In this document: in pieces, positions 1 through 7,218 of the stretch
Layout of the letters: each line of letters opens with the position of its first letter
Numbering within the stretch: position 1 is the stretch's first letter
NCBI GenBank assembly: GCA_938023885.1
Contig: CALJCU010000143.1
Span: forward strand, 1 to 8,219
DNA from: an uncultured Prevotella sp.
Lineage (GTDB): Bacteria; Bacteroidota; Bacteroidia; Bacteroidales; Bacteroidaceae
Direction of reading: 5' to 3'
Length of the DNA stretch: 8,219 nt
Notes under the pieces: generated by a model
The model's database searches: none
Told to the model about the DNA's origin: nothing
The model's input: only the letters and a program-made list of their open reading frames with translations
Translations under genes and position numbers: made by a program

Positions 1-28
1 CATCTTGCAAGTCCCCTCATCAGCATGT

Positions 29-1810
29 CTATTCCAACTCGCTGAGTTCCAGCCATCTCATCTCCTTCCCATCAAGTTCATCTTTAATCTTCGGCAAGCG
101 CTTGCTCTTTGTCGTAAGGTCTTCCACAGAGAGGGCCCCGCTGCACAGTTCCGTCTCTATCTGTTTCTGTTCTGACTCCAAGGCCTTGATGTCTTTCGTG
201 AGCTGCCCGAACTCACGCTTCTCCTTGAAGGTCATACGCTTGCGGGTGTCGTGATGATAGTCTTTCTTCTCCGCCTTCTCTTTCTTGACGGTGGCTTCAT
301 CTTTCTCCGCCTTCAATGCTTTCCACTCACGGTACTGTGTATAGTTGCCCGGGAAATCCTTGATGACACCATTGCCTTGGAAGACAAGCAGATGGTCTAC
401 AACCTTATCCATAAAGTAACGATCGTGACTCACCACAATGACACAACCGGGGAAGTTCTGTAAGTATTCCTCCAGAACCTGCAGCGTCTGAATATCAAGG
501 TCGTTGGTAGGCTCGTCGAGTACAAGGAAGTTGGGGTTCTTCATCAGCACCGTGCAGAGATAGAGCTTGCGACGCTCTCCCCCACTGAGCTTGTAGACGT
601 AGTTCTGTTGCTGTTCAGGCGTGAACATGAAGTAGTTGAGAAACTGTGAGGCCGTCATCTTCCTGCCCCCACCCAAGTCGATATAATCGGCAATATCCGT
701 AATGATGTCGATGACTTTCTGACTATCATCAAACTTCAGGCCGTCCTGGGAGAAATAGCCAAACTTTACCGTCTCACCGATATCGAACTTGCCGCTGTCA
801 AGCGGCACGATACCGAGAAGCATCTTAATGAATGTCGACTTTCCCGTGCCGTTGTTTCCAACGATACCCATCTTCTCGAAGCGGGCAAAGTTATAATAGA
901 AGTTATCGAGGATAATCTTGTCGTTCCCCTCTGAATCGGAGAACTTCTTTGATACGTACTGGCACTCGAAGATCTTCGATCCGATATAGACATTACTCGC
1001 CTTGAGCCGCATCTGCCGCTCCTCGATACGCTGATGAGCCTTGTTCTGAAGCTCATAGAACGCCTCCTCACGGTAATGCGCCTTATGGCTTCGGGCCTGT
1101 GGCGTGGAGCGCATCCACTCGAGCTCCTTGCGGTAGAGGTTGTTGGCACGGGCTATCTCCGCACGGCGATTGTCCGTGCGCTCCTGCCGCTTCCCGAGAT
1201 AATAACTGTAGTTGCCGCGATAGGTATAGGTCGTCTCATCGTCCAACTCGAGGATGACGTTACAGACGTGGTCGAGGAAATAACGGTCATGGGTCACCAT
1301 GAGCAGCGTCAGTGTGGAGCGCGAGAGATAGTTCTCCAGCCACACTATCATCTCAAGGTCGAGATGGTTGGTAGGCTCGTCGAGGATAAGAAAGTCGGGC
1401 TCGGTGATGAGCACGTTAGCCAGTGCCACACGCTTCTGCTGACCACCGCTGAGCTCTTTCATCGGCTGCTGAAGGTCATCGATATGCAGCTGTGTGAGGA
1501 TCTGCCTGGCTTTCAACACCCGCCCGGGATCGCCATGATGATTGAAGCAGGCGTCGAGCACCGACTCGTCGGGATCAAATTCCGGTATCTGCTCCAGATA
1601 ACCGATGCGTATATCATTGTGGAAGATGACAGATCCGCTGTCGTAGCCTTCCTTGCCGGCGATAATCTCCAGAAGCGTTGACTTTCCCGTACCGTTCTTG
1701 GCAATGAGGCCTACCTTCTGCCCTTCGGCGATAGAAAAACTGATATCCTCGAAAAGTACCCGGGCTCCGAAGCTCTTCGTTAAACCCTGAATATCTAAAT
1801 ATGGTGTCAT
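29..1810 (-). CDS. ABC-F family ATPase, Uup-like
   Basis: Soluble protein of 593 residues with two ABC ATPase domains and no membrane segments, the layout of ABC-F proteins, which act on the ribosome rather than in transport. Domain 1 has Walker A at 37-44 (AKNGTGKS), LSGGQ at 120-124, Walker B LILDEP at 141-146 and the H-loop His174. Domain 2 has Walker A at 318-325 (GNNGTGKS), LSGGE at 408-412, LVLDEP at 429-434 and His462. The linker at about 205-275 is charged and helical with an ELEWMR...QAR motif, as in the interdomain linker of Uup and EttA. A Lys/Glu-rich C-terminal tail (about 495-593) is probably coiled coil, which favours Uup. The first Walker A begins with Ala instead of Gly; I recall this from other Bacteroidetes homologues, so it is probably not a defect. 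ATG at 1810 is chosen because the family N-terminus (MTPYLDIQGLTKSF) starts there, 7 bases after the engB stop. Probably co-transcribed with engB. The exact ABC-F subfamily is inferred. Confidence 0.93.
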   Translation of the reverse strand: MTPYLDIQGLTKSFGARVLFEDISFSIAEGQKVGLIAKNGTGKSTLLEIIAGKEGYDSGSVIFHNDIRIGYLEQIPEFDPDESVLDACFNHHGDPGRVLKARQILTQLHIDDLQQPMKELSGGQQKRVALANVLITEPDFLILDEPTNHLDLEMIVWLENYLSRSTLTLLMVTHDRYFLDHVCNVILELDDETTYTYRGNYSYYLGKRQERTDNRRAEIARANNLYRKELEWMRSTPQARSHKAHYREEAFYELQNKAHQRIEERQMRLKASNVYIGSKIFECQYVSKKFSDSEGNDKIILDNFYYNFARFEKMGIVGNNGTGKSTFIKMLLGIVPLDSGKFDIGETVKFGYFSQDGLKFDDSQKVIDIITDIADYIDLGGGRKMTASQFLNYFMFTPEQQQNYVYKLSGGERRKLYLCTVLMKNPNFLVLDEPTNDLDIQTLQVLEEYLQNFPGCVIVVSHDRYFMDKVVDHLLVFQGNGVIKDFPGNYTQYREWKALKAEKDEATVKKEKAEKKDYHHDTRKRMTFKEKREFGQLTKDIKALESEQKQIETELCSGALSVEDLTTKSKRLPKIKDELDGKEMRWLELSELE

Positions 1811-1817
1811 TTTGTTG

Positions 1818-2420
1818 CTATTCCCGAATGTCTTTAAGAATCTTCCCGATATAATCGAGCACTTCCTCCTTACCTGTCTTCCTATCGGCTGAAGTGATGA
1901 AATAAGGCGGAAGAGACTCCCACGTGTCGAGGAGTGCATCCATCCATGCCTTGGCATTAGCCTGTGCCTTTCCCACACTAAGCTTGTCAGCCTTCGTAAA
2001 GATAATAGAGAACGGGATATTGCTTGCTCCGAGCCAGTCAATAAACTCACGGTCAAGCTTCTGCTGCTCATGGCGGATGTCGATGAGCACAAACACATTG
2101 GCGAGCTCCTCACGCTGGAGGATATACGAGCGTATCATACGGTCGAGCTTGTCGCGCTCCGTCTTTGAACGCTTGGCATAGCCATAGCCCGGAAGGTCTA
2201 CGAGATACCACGTACGGTTGATGATGAAGTGGTTGATGAGCAGTGTCTTGCCGGGAACGGCTGAGGTCTTTGCCAAGCCTTTGTGGTTGCAAAGCATATT
2301 GATAAGGCTCGACTTTCCCACATTGCTTCGTCCGATAAAAGCAAACTCCGGACGATGGCCTTTCGGGCACATCGTCACTGTGGGCGAGGAAATGGTGTAT
2401 TCGGCTGTCTTTATTTCCAT
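1818..2420 (-). CDS. engB: Ribosome biogenesis GTP-binding protein EngB (YsxC/YihA)
   Basis: Small TRAFAC-class GTPase of 200 residues, the usual length for EngB, a cytoplasmic and commonly essential factor in late assembly of the 50S ribosomal subunit. All G motifs are visible: G1 GRSNVGKSS at 30-38, the switch I/G2 region KTSAVPGKT at 51-59, G3 DLPGYG at 75-80, G4 TKAD at 142-145 and G5 TSA at 176-178. The DLPGYGYAKR stretch is characteristic of this family. The ATG at 2418-2420 gives the standard short N-terminus before G1. A -7 promoter box lies about 20 bases upstream, so the leader is very short. The ABC-F gene follows 7 bases downstream, suggesting a two-gene operon concerned with ribosomes. 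All motifs are intact. Confidence 0.97.
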   Translation of the reverse strand: MEIKTAEYTISSPTVTMCPKGHRPEFAFIGRSNVGKSSLINMLCNHKGLAKTSAVPGKTLLINHFIINRTWYLVDLPGYGYAKRSKTERDKLDRMIRSYILQREELANVFVLIDIRHEQQKLDREFIDWLGASNIPFSIIFTKADKLSVGKAQANAKAWMDALLDTWESLPPYFITSADRKTGKEEVLDYIGKILKDIRE

Positions 2421-2439
2421 GATTAAATGTTTTTACGTG

Positions 2440-2447
2440 CAAAGATA
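2440..2447 (-). promoter_or_regulatory. Bacteroidetes -7 promoter box for engB
   Basis: Read on the minus strand the bases are TATCTTTG, an exact match to the Bacteroidetes -7 consensus TAnnTTTG. It lies 19 bases upstream of the engB start codon, so transcription would begin roughly 14 bases before the ATG. No clear -33 TTTG element is visible at the expected distance. It is inferred from the motif and its position only. Confidence 0.6.
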
Positions 2448-2470
2448 ATGATTATCTATTATTTTTTTGC

Positions 2471-2478
2471 TAACTTTG
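2471..2478 (+). promoter_or_regulatory. Bacteroidetes -7 promoter box for ileS
   Basis: The bases TAACTTTG match the -7 consensus TAnnTTTG exactly and are followed by CGCC, a common continuation in this group. The box is 39 bases before the ileS ATG, giving a leader of about 33 bases that is AT-rich, too short for a T-box and carries only a weak AAGG at 2498-2501 as a possible ribosome site. A -33 element is not recognisable in the AT-rich spacer. It faces away from the engB box, 23 bases distant. Confidence 0.65.
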
Positions 2479-2517
2479 CGCCTAAATATTAAAATACAAG
2501 GTAAAAAGAAATATATT

Positions 2518-5500
2518 ATGGCTAAGAGATTTGCCGAGCACGACCGTCTTGACCTTACCAAGACCAATGACAAAGTGTTAGCAGAATGGGAAAAGGATGA
2601 CATCTTCCACAAGAGCATTGATGAACGTGAGGGTTGTCCCAAGTTCATTTTCTTTGAAGGTCCTCCTTCTGCCAACGGTCACCCCGGTATTCATCATGTG
2701 CTGGCCCGTTCCATCAAAGATACATTCAACCGTTACAAGACTATGCAGGGCTTTCAGGTGAAGCGTAAGGCTGGCTGGGATACCCACGGACTGCCCGTGG
2801 AGATCAATGTCGAGAAGGAACTGCATATTACAAAGAAAGATATCGGCACAAAGATTTCCGTAGAGGAATACAACCGTCACTGTCACGAGGATGTACTCCG
2901 TTTCACAAAGGAATGGGATGAGCTCACGAAGAAGATGGGCTATTTCGTTGACCTCGAGCACCCTTATGTGACATTCCACAACAAATATATCGAGACGCTG
3001 TGGTGGCTCTTGAAGCAGCTTTACAACAAAGGACTGCTCTATAAGGGCTATACCATTCAGCCGTACTCTCCTGCCGATGGCACGGGTCTGAGTTCTCATG
3101 AGCTGAACCAGCCGGGCTGCTACCGCGACGTGAAAGATACGACGGTCACAGCTCAGTTTCTTATCACTGATCCGCGTGAGGCATGGACAAAATGGGGCAA
3201 GCCCGTCTTCCTCGCATGGACGACAACGCCATGGACTTTGCCTTCCAATGTGGCACTCTGCGTAGGGCCGAAGATTGACTATGTAGCTGTAGAGACCTAT
3301 AACCCTTACAACGGCGAGCCTATCACCGCCATCCTTGCTGAGAGTCGTCTGTCGGCTTATCTCGACCCTGCACAGGAAGTGAAGGACGGTGAGCTGCCTG
3401 CCTTCGACAAGGATAAGAAAGGTTGCGCATGGAAGGTCATTGACCACATGAAAGGTGTTGACCTCGTGGGACTGCACTATCAGCAGCTCATGCCATGGGT
3501 CAAGCCTTGCGAGAAAGTGATCCGGTACAGTCATCAGTATGTCAACGACTATGCCGGGAAGCATCCTGAGAAGGTATTCATGAGCAAGGATGGCCGTGAC
3601 AAGTTCGTGGAGATGGCTGACGAAGCATTCCGCGTCATCCCCGGTGACTATGTCACAACTGAGGATGGTACAGGTATTGTCCACACCGCCTCAACCTTCG
3701 GTGCCGATGATGCCAAGGTTTGTATCGATGCTCACGTGCCTGCCCTCTACCTCATCAACAAGCAGGGCGAGACCCGTCCTATGGTTGACCTCCAGGGTAA
3801 ATATTATCTGCTCAGCGACCTCGACGAGAACTTCATCGAGCATTGCGTCAACGTGGAGGCTTACAAGCACCATGCCGGCGACTACGTGAAGAACGCATAC
3901 GACCCGAAGTTCAACCCCGACGGCGTGTGGGACCGCAAGGCTTCTGAGAAAGCTGAGGACCTGAACATCGTCATCTGCATGGAGATGAAGCAGGAAGGTA
4001 CCGCCTATAAGATTCAGAAGATGGTGCACAACTATCCTCACTCCTGGCGTACCGACAAGCCTATCCTCTATTATCCCCTCGACAGCTGGTTTATCCGCGA
4101 CACGGCGAAGAAACAGGAGATGGTTGCGCTCAACAAGACCATTCACTGGCAGCCTGAGTCAACGGGCACAGGCCGCTTTGGCAACTGGCTCGAGAACCTC
4201 AACGACTGGAACCTCTCCCGTTCCCGTTTCTGGGGCACACCGCTGCCTGTCTGGCGCGATGAGAACCGTCACGAGAAATGTATCGGCTCCATTGAGGAAC
4301 TTTACAACGAGATAGAGAAGTCGGTGAGGGCCGGATTCATGAAGAGCAACCCCCTCAAGGACATGGGTTTTACAGTAGGCGACTTCAGCGAGGAGAACTA
4401 CAACAAGATTGACCTCCACCGCCCTTATATCGATCGCATCATCCTCGTCAGCGACGAGGACAAGCCGATGAAGCGCGAGAGCGACCTCATCGATGTGTGG
4501 TTCGACTCAGGCTCGATGCCTTACGCTCAGCTCCACTATCCGTTCGAGGGTGAGATTGCACCCGAAGGACTCAAGGCTACGGGCAAGAGTGAGGCTGAAT
4601 ACCGCAGCGAGCTTGTGCACAGCACGTACACAGGTACTCCTGTTCCTCCCGCCTTTTTCCCCGCTGACTTCATCAACGAGGGTGTGGACCAGACCCGTGG
4701 ATGGTTCTTCACGCTCCATGCCATCGCCACAATGGTGTTCGGCTCCGTGGCCTTCAAGAACGTGATCTCCTCAGGTCTCGTGCTTGATGCCAAGGGTAAC
4801 AAGATGAGTAAGCATGTAGGCAACGTAACCGATCCGTTCGAAATGATCAACAAGTACGGCGCCGACCCCGTGCGATTCTATATGCTCACCAACTCAGAGC
4901 CGTGGGACAACCTGAAGTTCGATCCCAATGGTGTGGATGAGTGCTGCCGTAAGTTTTTCGGTACATTATATAATACGTATAGCTTCTTTGCACTCTATGC
5001 CAACGTGGACAACTTTGATCCCGCTGCCGCACAGGTGCCTTTGGGGAGGCGTACGGAGATTGACCGTTGGATTCTCTCTTGCCTGAACACACTCGTGAAG
5101 GGTGTACAGACAGAGCTCGACAATTATGACCCGACACGTGCAGGACGTCTCATTGATGCTTTCGTCAACGATGATCTCAGTAACTGGTACGTACGTTTGA
5201 ACCGCAAACGTTTCTGGGGCAAGGAGATGAGCGAGGACAAGCTCAGCGCTTACCAGACCCTCTACACCTGCCTTATGACCGTAAGCAAGGTGATGGCTCC
5301 TTTTGCCCCATTTTTCGCTGACCAGCTCTATCACGACCTCGGCGGCCAGTTGGAGAGCGTGCATCTCGACACCTTCCCGAAAGTCGACGAAACACTGGTT
5401 GACACTGATCTCGAGGCCCGTATGAAAGTGGCTCAGCAGATCACATCGATGGTCCTCGCCCTGCGCCGTAAGGTCAACATCAAGGTGCGTCAGCCGCTGG

Positions 5501-6138
5501 CAAAAATTATGATTCCTGCTGTCGATGATGAGCAAAAGAAGCATATCAGGGCTGTCGCTGACCTTATCAAGAATGAAGTAAACGTAAAGGAGCTCTCTTT
5601 CGTAGAGGATTCGGGCTTCCTCGTGAAGAAAGTGAAGTGTAACTTCCGCGTGATGGGCAAGAAGTTCGGCAAGCTCATGAAGAGCGTGGCTGCTAAGATA
5701 AACTGTCTCTCTCAGGAAGAGATCTCCTCCTTGGAGAAGAACGGCTCTATCTCCTTTGATATTGATGGCCAGCCTGTCACCATAGAGGCTGCCGATGTGG
5801 AAATTATCTCTGAGGACATCCCCGGATGGCTCGTGAGCAACGAGGGTAACCTCACCGTGGCCCTTGAAGTGAAGCTGACACCTGAACTGAAGAAGGAAGG
5901 TACAGCACGTGAGCTCATCAACCGCATTCAGAACCTCCGTAAGGAAAGTGGTCTCGAGATTACGGATCGTATCAAGCTTACCATCGCTCCTCACGAGGAG
6001 ACCAACGCTGCTGTCGAAGCTTTCGGTGACCTCATCAAGAGTCAGGTACTTGCCAACTCCATCACCGTTGCCGAAAACAACGGCACCGGGGTGGATATGG
6101 ATAAGTATAAGGTCAACATCAAAGTAGAGAAAGCCTAA
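2518..6138 (+). CDS. ileS: Isoleucyl-tRNA synthetase, type 2, with swapped signature motif
   Basis: Cytoplasmic class I aminoacyl-tRNA synthetase of 1206 residues that charges tRNA-Ile with isoleucine and edits mischarged valine. The signature motif near residues 55-60 reads H-P-G-I-H-H, so the usual HxGH tetrad is GIHH at 57-60. The CP1 editing domain holds the Thr-rich WTTTPWT at 234-240 and GTGIVHTAS...DD at 384-398. Catalytic-core landmarks are NLSRSRFWG at 565-573, DVWFDSGS at 659-666 and the KMSKS loop as KMSKH at 762-766. The anticodon-binding domain starts near 845 (EIDRWIL) and includes SNWYVRLNRKRFW at 888-900; a C-terminal extension follows to 1206. The overall pattern and the lack of a C-terminal zinc-binding cysteine cluster fit type 2 (eukaryote-like) IleRS, normally insensitive to mupirocin. 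It is longer than the roughly 940-1050 of E. coli and Thermus enzymes. The ATG at 2518 is chosen because the conserved N-terminus starts there and a longer reading would run into the promoter. Probably first gene of an operon with the next three. Confidence 0.97.
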   Translation: MAKRFAEHDRLDLTKTNDKVLAEWEKDDIFHKSIDEREGCPKFIFFEGPPSANGHPGIHHVLARSIKDTFNRYKTMQGFQVKRKAGWDTHGLPVEINVEKELHITKKDIGTKISVEEYNRHCHEDVLRFTKEWDELTKKMGYFVDLEHPYVTFHNKYIETLWWLLKQLYNKGLLYKGYTIQPYSPADGTGLSSHELNQPGCYRDVKDTTVTAQFLITDPREAWTKWGKPVFLAWTTTPWTLPSNVALCVGPKIDYVAVETYNPYNGEPITAILAESRLSAYLDPAQEVKDGELPAFDKDKKGCAWKVIDHMKGVDLVGLHYQQLMPWVKPCEKVIRYSHQYVNDYAGKHPEKVFMSKDGRDKFVEMADEAFRVIPGDYVTTEDGTGIVHTASTFGADDAKVCIDAHVPALYLINKQGETRPMVDLQGKYYLLSDLDENFIEHCVNVEAYKHHAGDYVKNAYDPKFNPDGVWDRKASEKAEDLNIVICMEMKQEGTAYKIQKMVHNYPHSWRTDKPILYYPLDSWFIRDTAKKQEMVALNKTIHWQPESTGTGRFGNWLENLNDWNLSRSRFWGTPLPVWRDENRHEKCIGSIEELYNEIEKSVRAGFMKSNPLKDMGFTVGDFSEENYNKIDLHRPYIDRIILVSDEDKPMKRESDLIDVWFDSGSMPYAQLHYPFEGEIAPEGLKATGKSEAEYRSELVHSTYTGTPVPPAFFPADFINEGVDQTRGWFFTLHAIATMVFGSVAFKNVISSGLVLDAKGNKMSKHVGNVTDPFEMINKYGADPVRFYMLTNSEPWDNLKFDPNGVDECCRKFFGTLYNTYSFFALYANVDNFDPAAAQVPLGRRTEIDRWILSCLNTLVKGVQTELDNYDPTRAGRLIDAFVNDDLSNWYVRLNRKRFWGKEMSEDKLSAYQTLYTCLMTVSKVMAPFAPFFADQLYHDLGGQLESVHLDTFPKVDETLVDTDLEARMKVAQQITSMVLALRRKVNIKVRQPLAKIMIPAVDDEQKKHIRAVADLIKNEVNVKELSFVEDSGFLVKKVKCNFRVMGKKFGKLMKSVAAKINCLSQEEISSLEKNGSISFDIDGQPVTIEAADVEIISEDIPGWLVSNEGNLTVALEVKLTPELKKEGTARELINRIQNLRKESGLEITDRIKLTIAPHEETNAAVEAFGDLIKSQVLANSITVAENNGTGVDMDKYKVNIKVEKA

Positions 6139-6169
6139 TATCCAGGATTAACCATCATTTTTAATAGTC

Positions 6170-6547
6170 ATGCAAGTAAAGCGTTACTCTGACGAAGAGT
6201 TGGAAGAGTTCCGTGAGATTATCAATAGGAAGCTCACGGTTGCCAGGCAGAGCTACAACGACGCCATGCAGGAGTTGAGCAACAAGGGTAACAACACAGA
6301 CGCTGACACTGCGCCGACCTATCATATCTTGGAGGAAGGCACAGAGGTCATCGAGCGTGAGAACCTTATCCAGAAGGCGCAGCGCGAGTATAAGTTCATA
6401 CAATCGCTGGAGGCTGCTCTGATAAGAATCAAGAACAAGACCTATGGCATCGACCGTATCACGGGGGAGCTCATCCCCAAGGAGCGGTTGCGCCTGGTGC
6501 CTCACGCAACACTCAATGTGTCTACCAAAAACGCAAGAAAGAAGTGA
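6170..6547 (+). CDS. TraR/DksA-family protein lacking zinc-finger cysteines
   Basis: Small cytoplasmic protein of 125 residues resembling the TraR/DksA family, whose members bind in the RNA polymerase secondary channel and modulate transcription, often with ppGpp. Residues 5-90 look like two charged helices of a coiled coil joined by a polar loop at about 38-52. This loop contains D46-T-A48, similar to the DxA tip motif of DksA. Residues 92-115 (YGI...TGELIPKERL...PHATL) match the family's zinc-finger region in its conserved non-cysteine positions, but there is no cysteine anywhere in the protein and Asp95 sits where the first cysteine normally is. The fold is therefore presumably held without zinc. 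It starts 31 bases after ileS, and its TGA overlaps the GTG start of lspA. No promoter box or terminator is visible in the gap to ileS, supporting co-transcription. Family assignment is confident; the regulatory role is inferred. Confidence 0.88.
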   Translation: MQVKRYSDEELEEFREIINRKLTVARQSYNDAMQELSNKGNNTDADTAPTYHILEEGTEVIERENLIQKAQREYKFIQSLEAALIRIKNKTYGIDRITGELIPKERLRLVPHATLNVSTKNARKK

Positions 6548-7215
6548 AGAGAAAAGGACTGGTGGCGTGGGCGATCATCATCGCCATCCTCATTATTGAC
6601 CAGGTGATAAAGCTCCACGTCAAGACAACAATGACCCTCGGTGAGTCGATAAGAATCACCGACTGGTTCTATATCACGTTCATAGAGAACAACGGAATGG
6701 CCTGGGGCATGACCTTTGTCAACAAGCTGTTCCTGAGTATCCTGCGTATCGTGGCTGTGGGAGCCATCGGCTGGTTTATCCGGCAGGTGGTGAAGCAGAA
6801 GGGACGCATGCTCTATGTCGTGTTTCTCTCCATGGTCTTAGCCGGTGCAGCAGGCAATATTTTTGACTCATTGTTCTACGGACTGTGTTTCACGGCATCT
6901 ACACCATACGCTGTCTCCTACACAGTACCGTTCGGATCGGGTTACGCAGGCTTCCTCATGGGTAAAGTTGTGGATATGTTCTATTTTCCTATCATCCACA
7001 CAACGTGGCCCGCATGGATGCCGTTGGTAGGCGGAGAGAGTTTCACGTTCTTCTCACCCGTGTTCAACTTTGCCGATGCCTCTATCACGACAGGTGTCAT
7101 CTGCCTGTTGCTCTTCTGCTCGAAGGACCTGGCAGCTATCGGTGATACCATCAACATTGCAAGAGGAAAACAGAAAAAGGCTGATACTTCTGAGAGAGAC
7201 AAGAAGAAAGAATAA
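6544..7215 (+). CDS. lspA: Lipoprotein signal peptidase (signal peptidase II)
   Basis: Inner-membrane aspartyl protease that cleaves the signal peptide of prolipoproteins before the lipidated cysteine. The 223-residue protein has about four hydrophobic segments (roughly 5-22, 62-80, 88-104 and 178-192). Conserved family landmarks are DQ at 19-20 in the first helix, ENNGMAWGM at 48-56, the first catalytic Asp108 in GNIFD, and the second, Asp178, in FNFAD. The canonical Arg after the first Asp is Ser here. The catalytic residues are about 70 apart instead of about 30 as in E. coli, so there is an extra loop, and the protein is longer than the usual 160-170. The GTG start at 6544 overlaps the previous stop (GTGA), consistent with translational coupling; the next in-frame ATG (codon 30) would remove the first membrane helix. 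The C-terminus is a Lys-rich cytoplasmic tail. A probable lipoprotein gene follows after 3 bases. Confidence 0.96.
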   Translation: MKRKGLVAWAIIIAILIIDQVIKLHVKTTMTLGESIRITDWFYITFIENNGMAWGMTFVNKLFLSILRIVAVGAIGWFIRQVVKQKGRMLYVVFLSMVLAGAAGNIFDSLFYGLCFTASTPYAVSYTVPFGSGYAGFLMGKVVDMFYFPIIHTTWPAWMPLVGGESFTFFSPVFNFADASITTGVICLLLFCSKDLAAIGDTINIARGKQKKADTSERDKKKE

Positions 7216-7218
7216 ACC

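Noticed and set aside
1..26. Possible start of a further leftward gene (ATG at 26, two bases after the ABC-F stop)
   Set aside because: Only about eight codons are visible before the window ends and they match nothing I recognise. The position would fit a tightly packed operon, but there is not enough sequence to support it.
1034..1681. Plus-strand open frame (215 codons) opposite the ABC-F gene
   Set aside because: It mirrors the codons of the first ATPase domain, including Walker motifs on the other strand, and has no independent support.
1811..2113. Upstream extension of the ABC-F reading frame by 101 codons
   Set aside because: The extension overlaps engB in another frame, is low-complexity Ser/Arg-rich sequence, and the family N-terminus begins at the ATG at 1810.
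2467..2517. Alternative TTG start for ileS 17 codons upstream
   Set aside because: This stretch contains the TAACTTTG promoter box and the untranslated leader. The conserved N-terminus MAKRFAEHDRLDL starts at 2518.
2479..2517. T-box or other riboswitch before ileS
   Set aside because: The leader is only about 33 bases, AT-rich and without a stem large enough for a T-box or a specifier loop.
2578..3684. Long minus-strand open frame (368 codons) opposite ileS
   Set aside because: It lies wholly antisense to the well-conserved IleRS frame and shows no recognisable domain. Its composition looks like reverse-translated IleRS codons.
4966..5994. Long minus-strand open frame (342 codons) opposite the 3' part of ileS
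   Set aside because: It is antisense to the anticodon-binding and C-terminal domains of IleRS, has no family features and no promoter box in front.
6139..6169. Terminator or new promoter between ileS and the DksA-like gene
   Set aside because: There is a short T-run but no stem before it, and no TAnnTTTG box, so read-through from ileS is the simpler reading.
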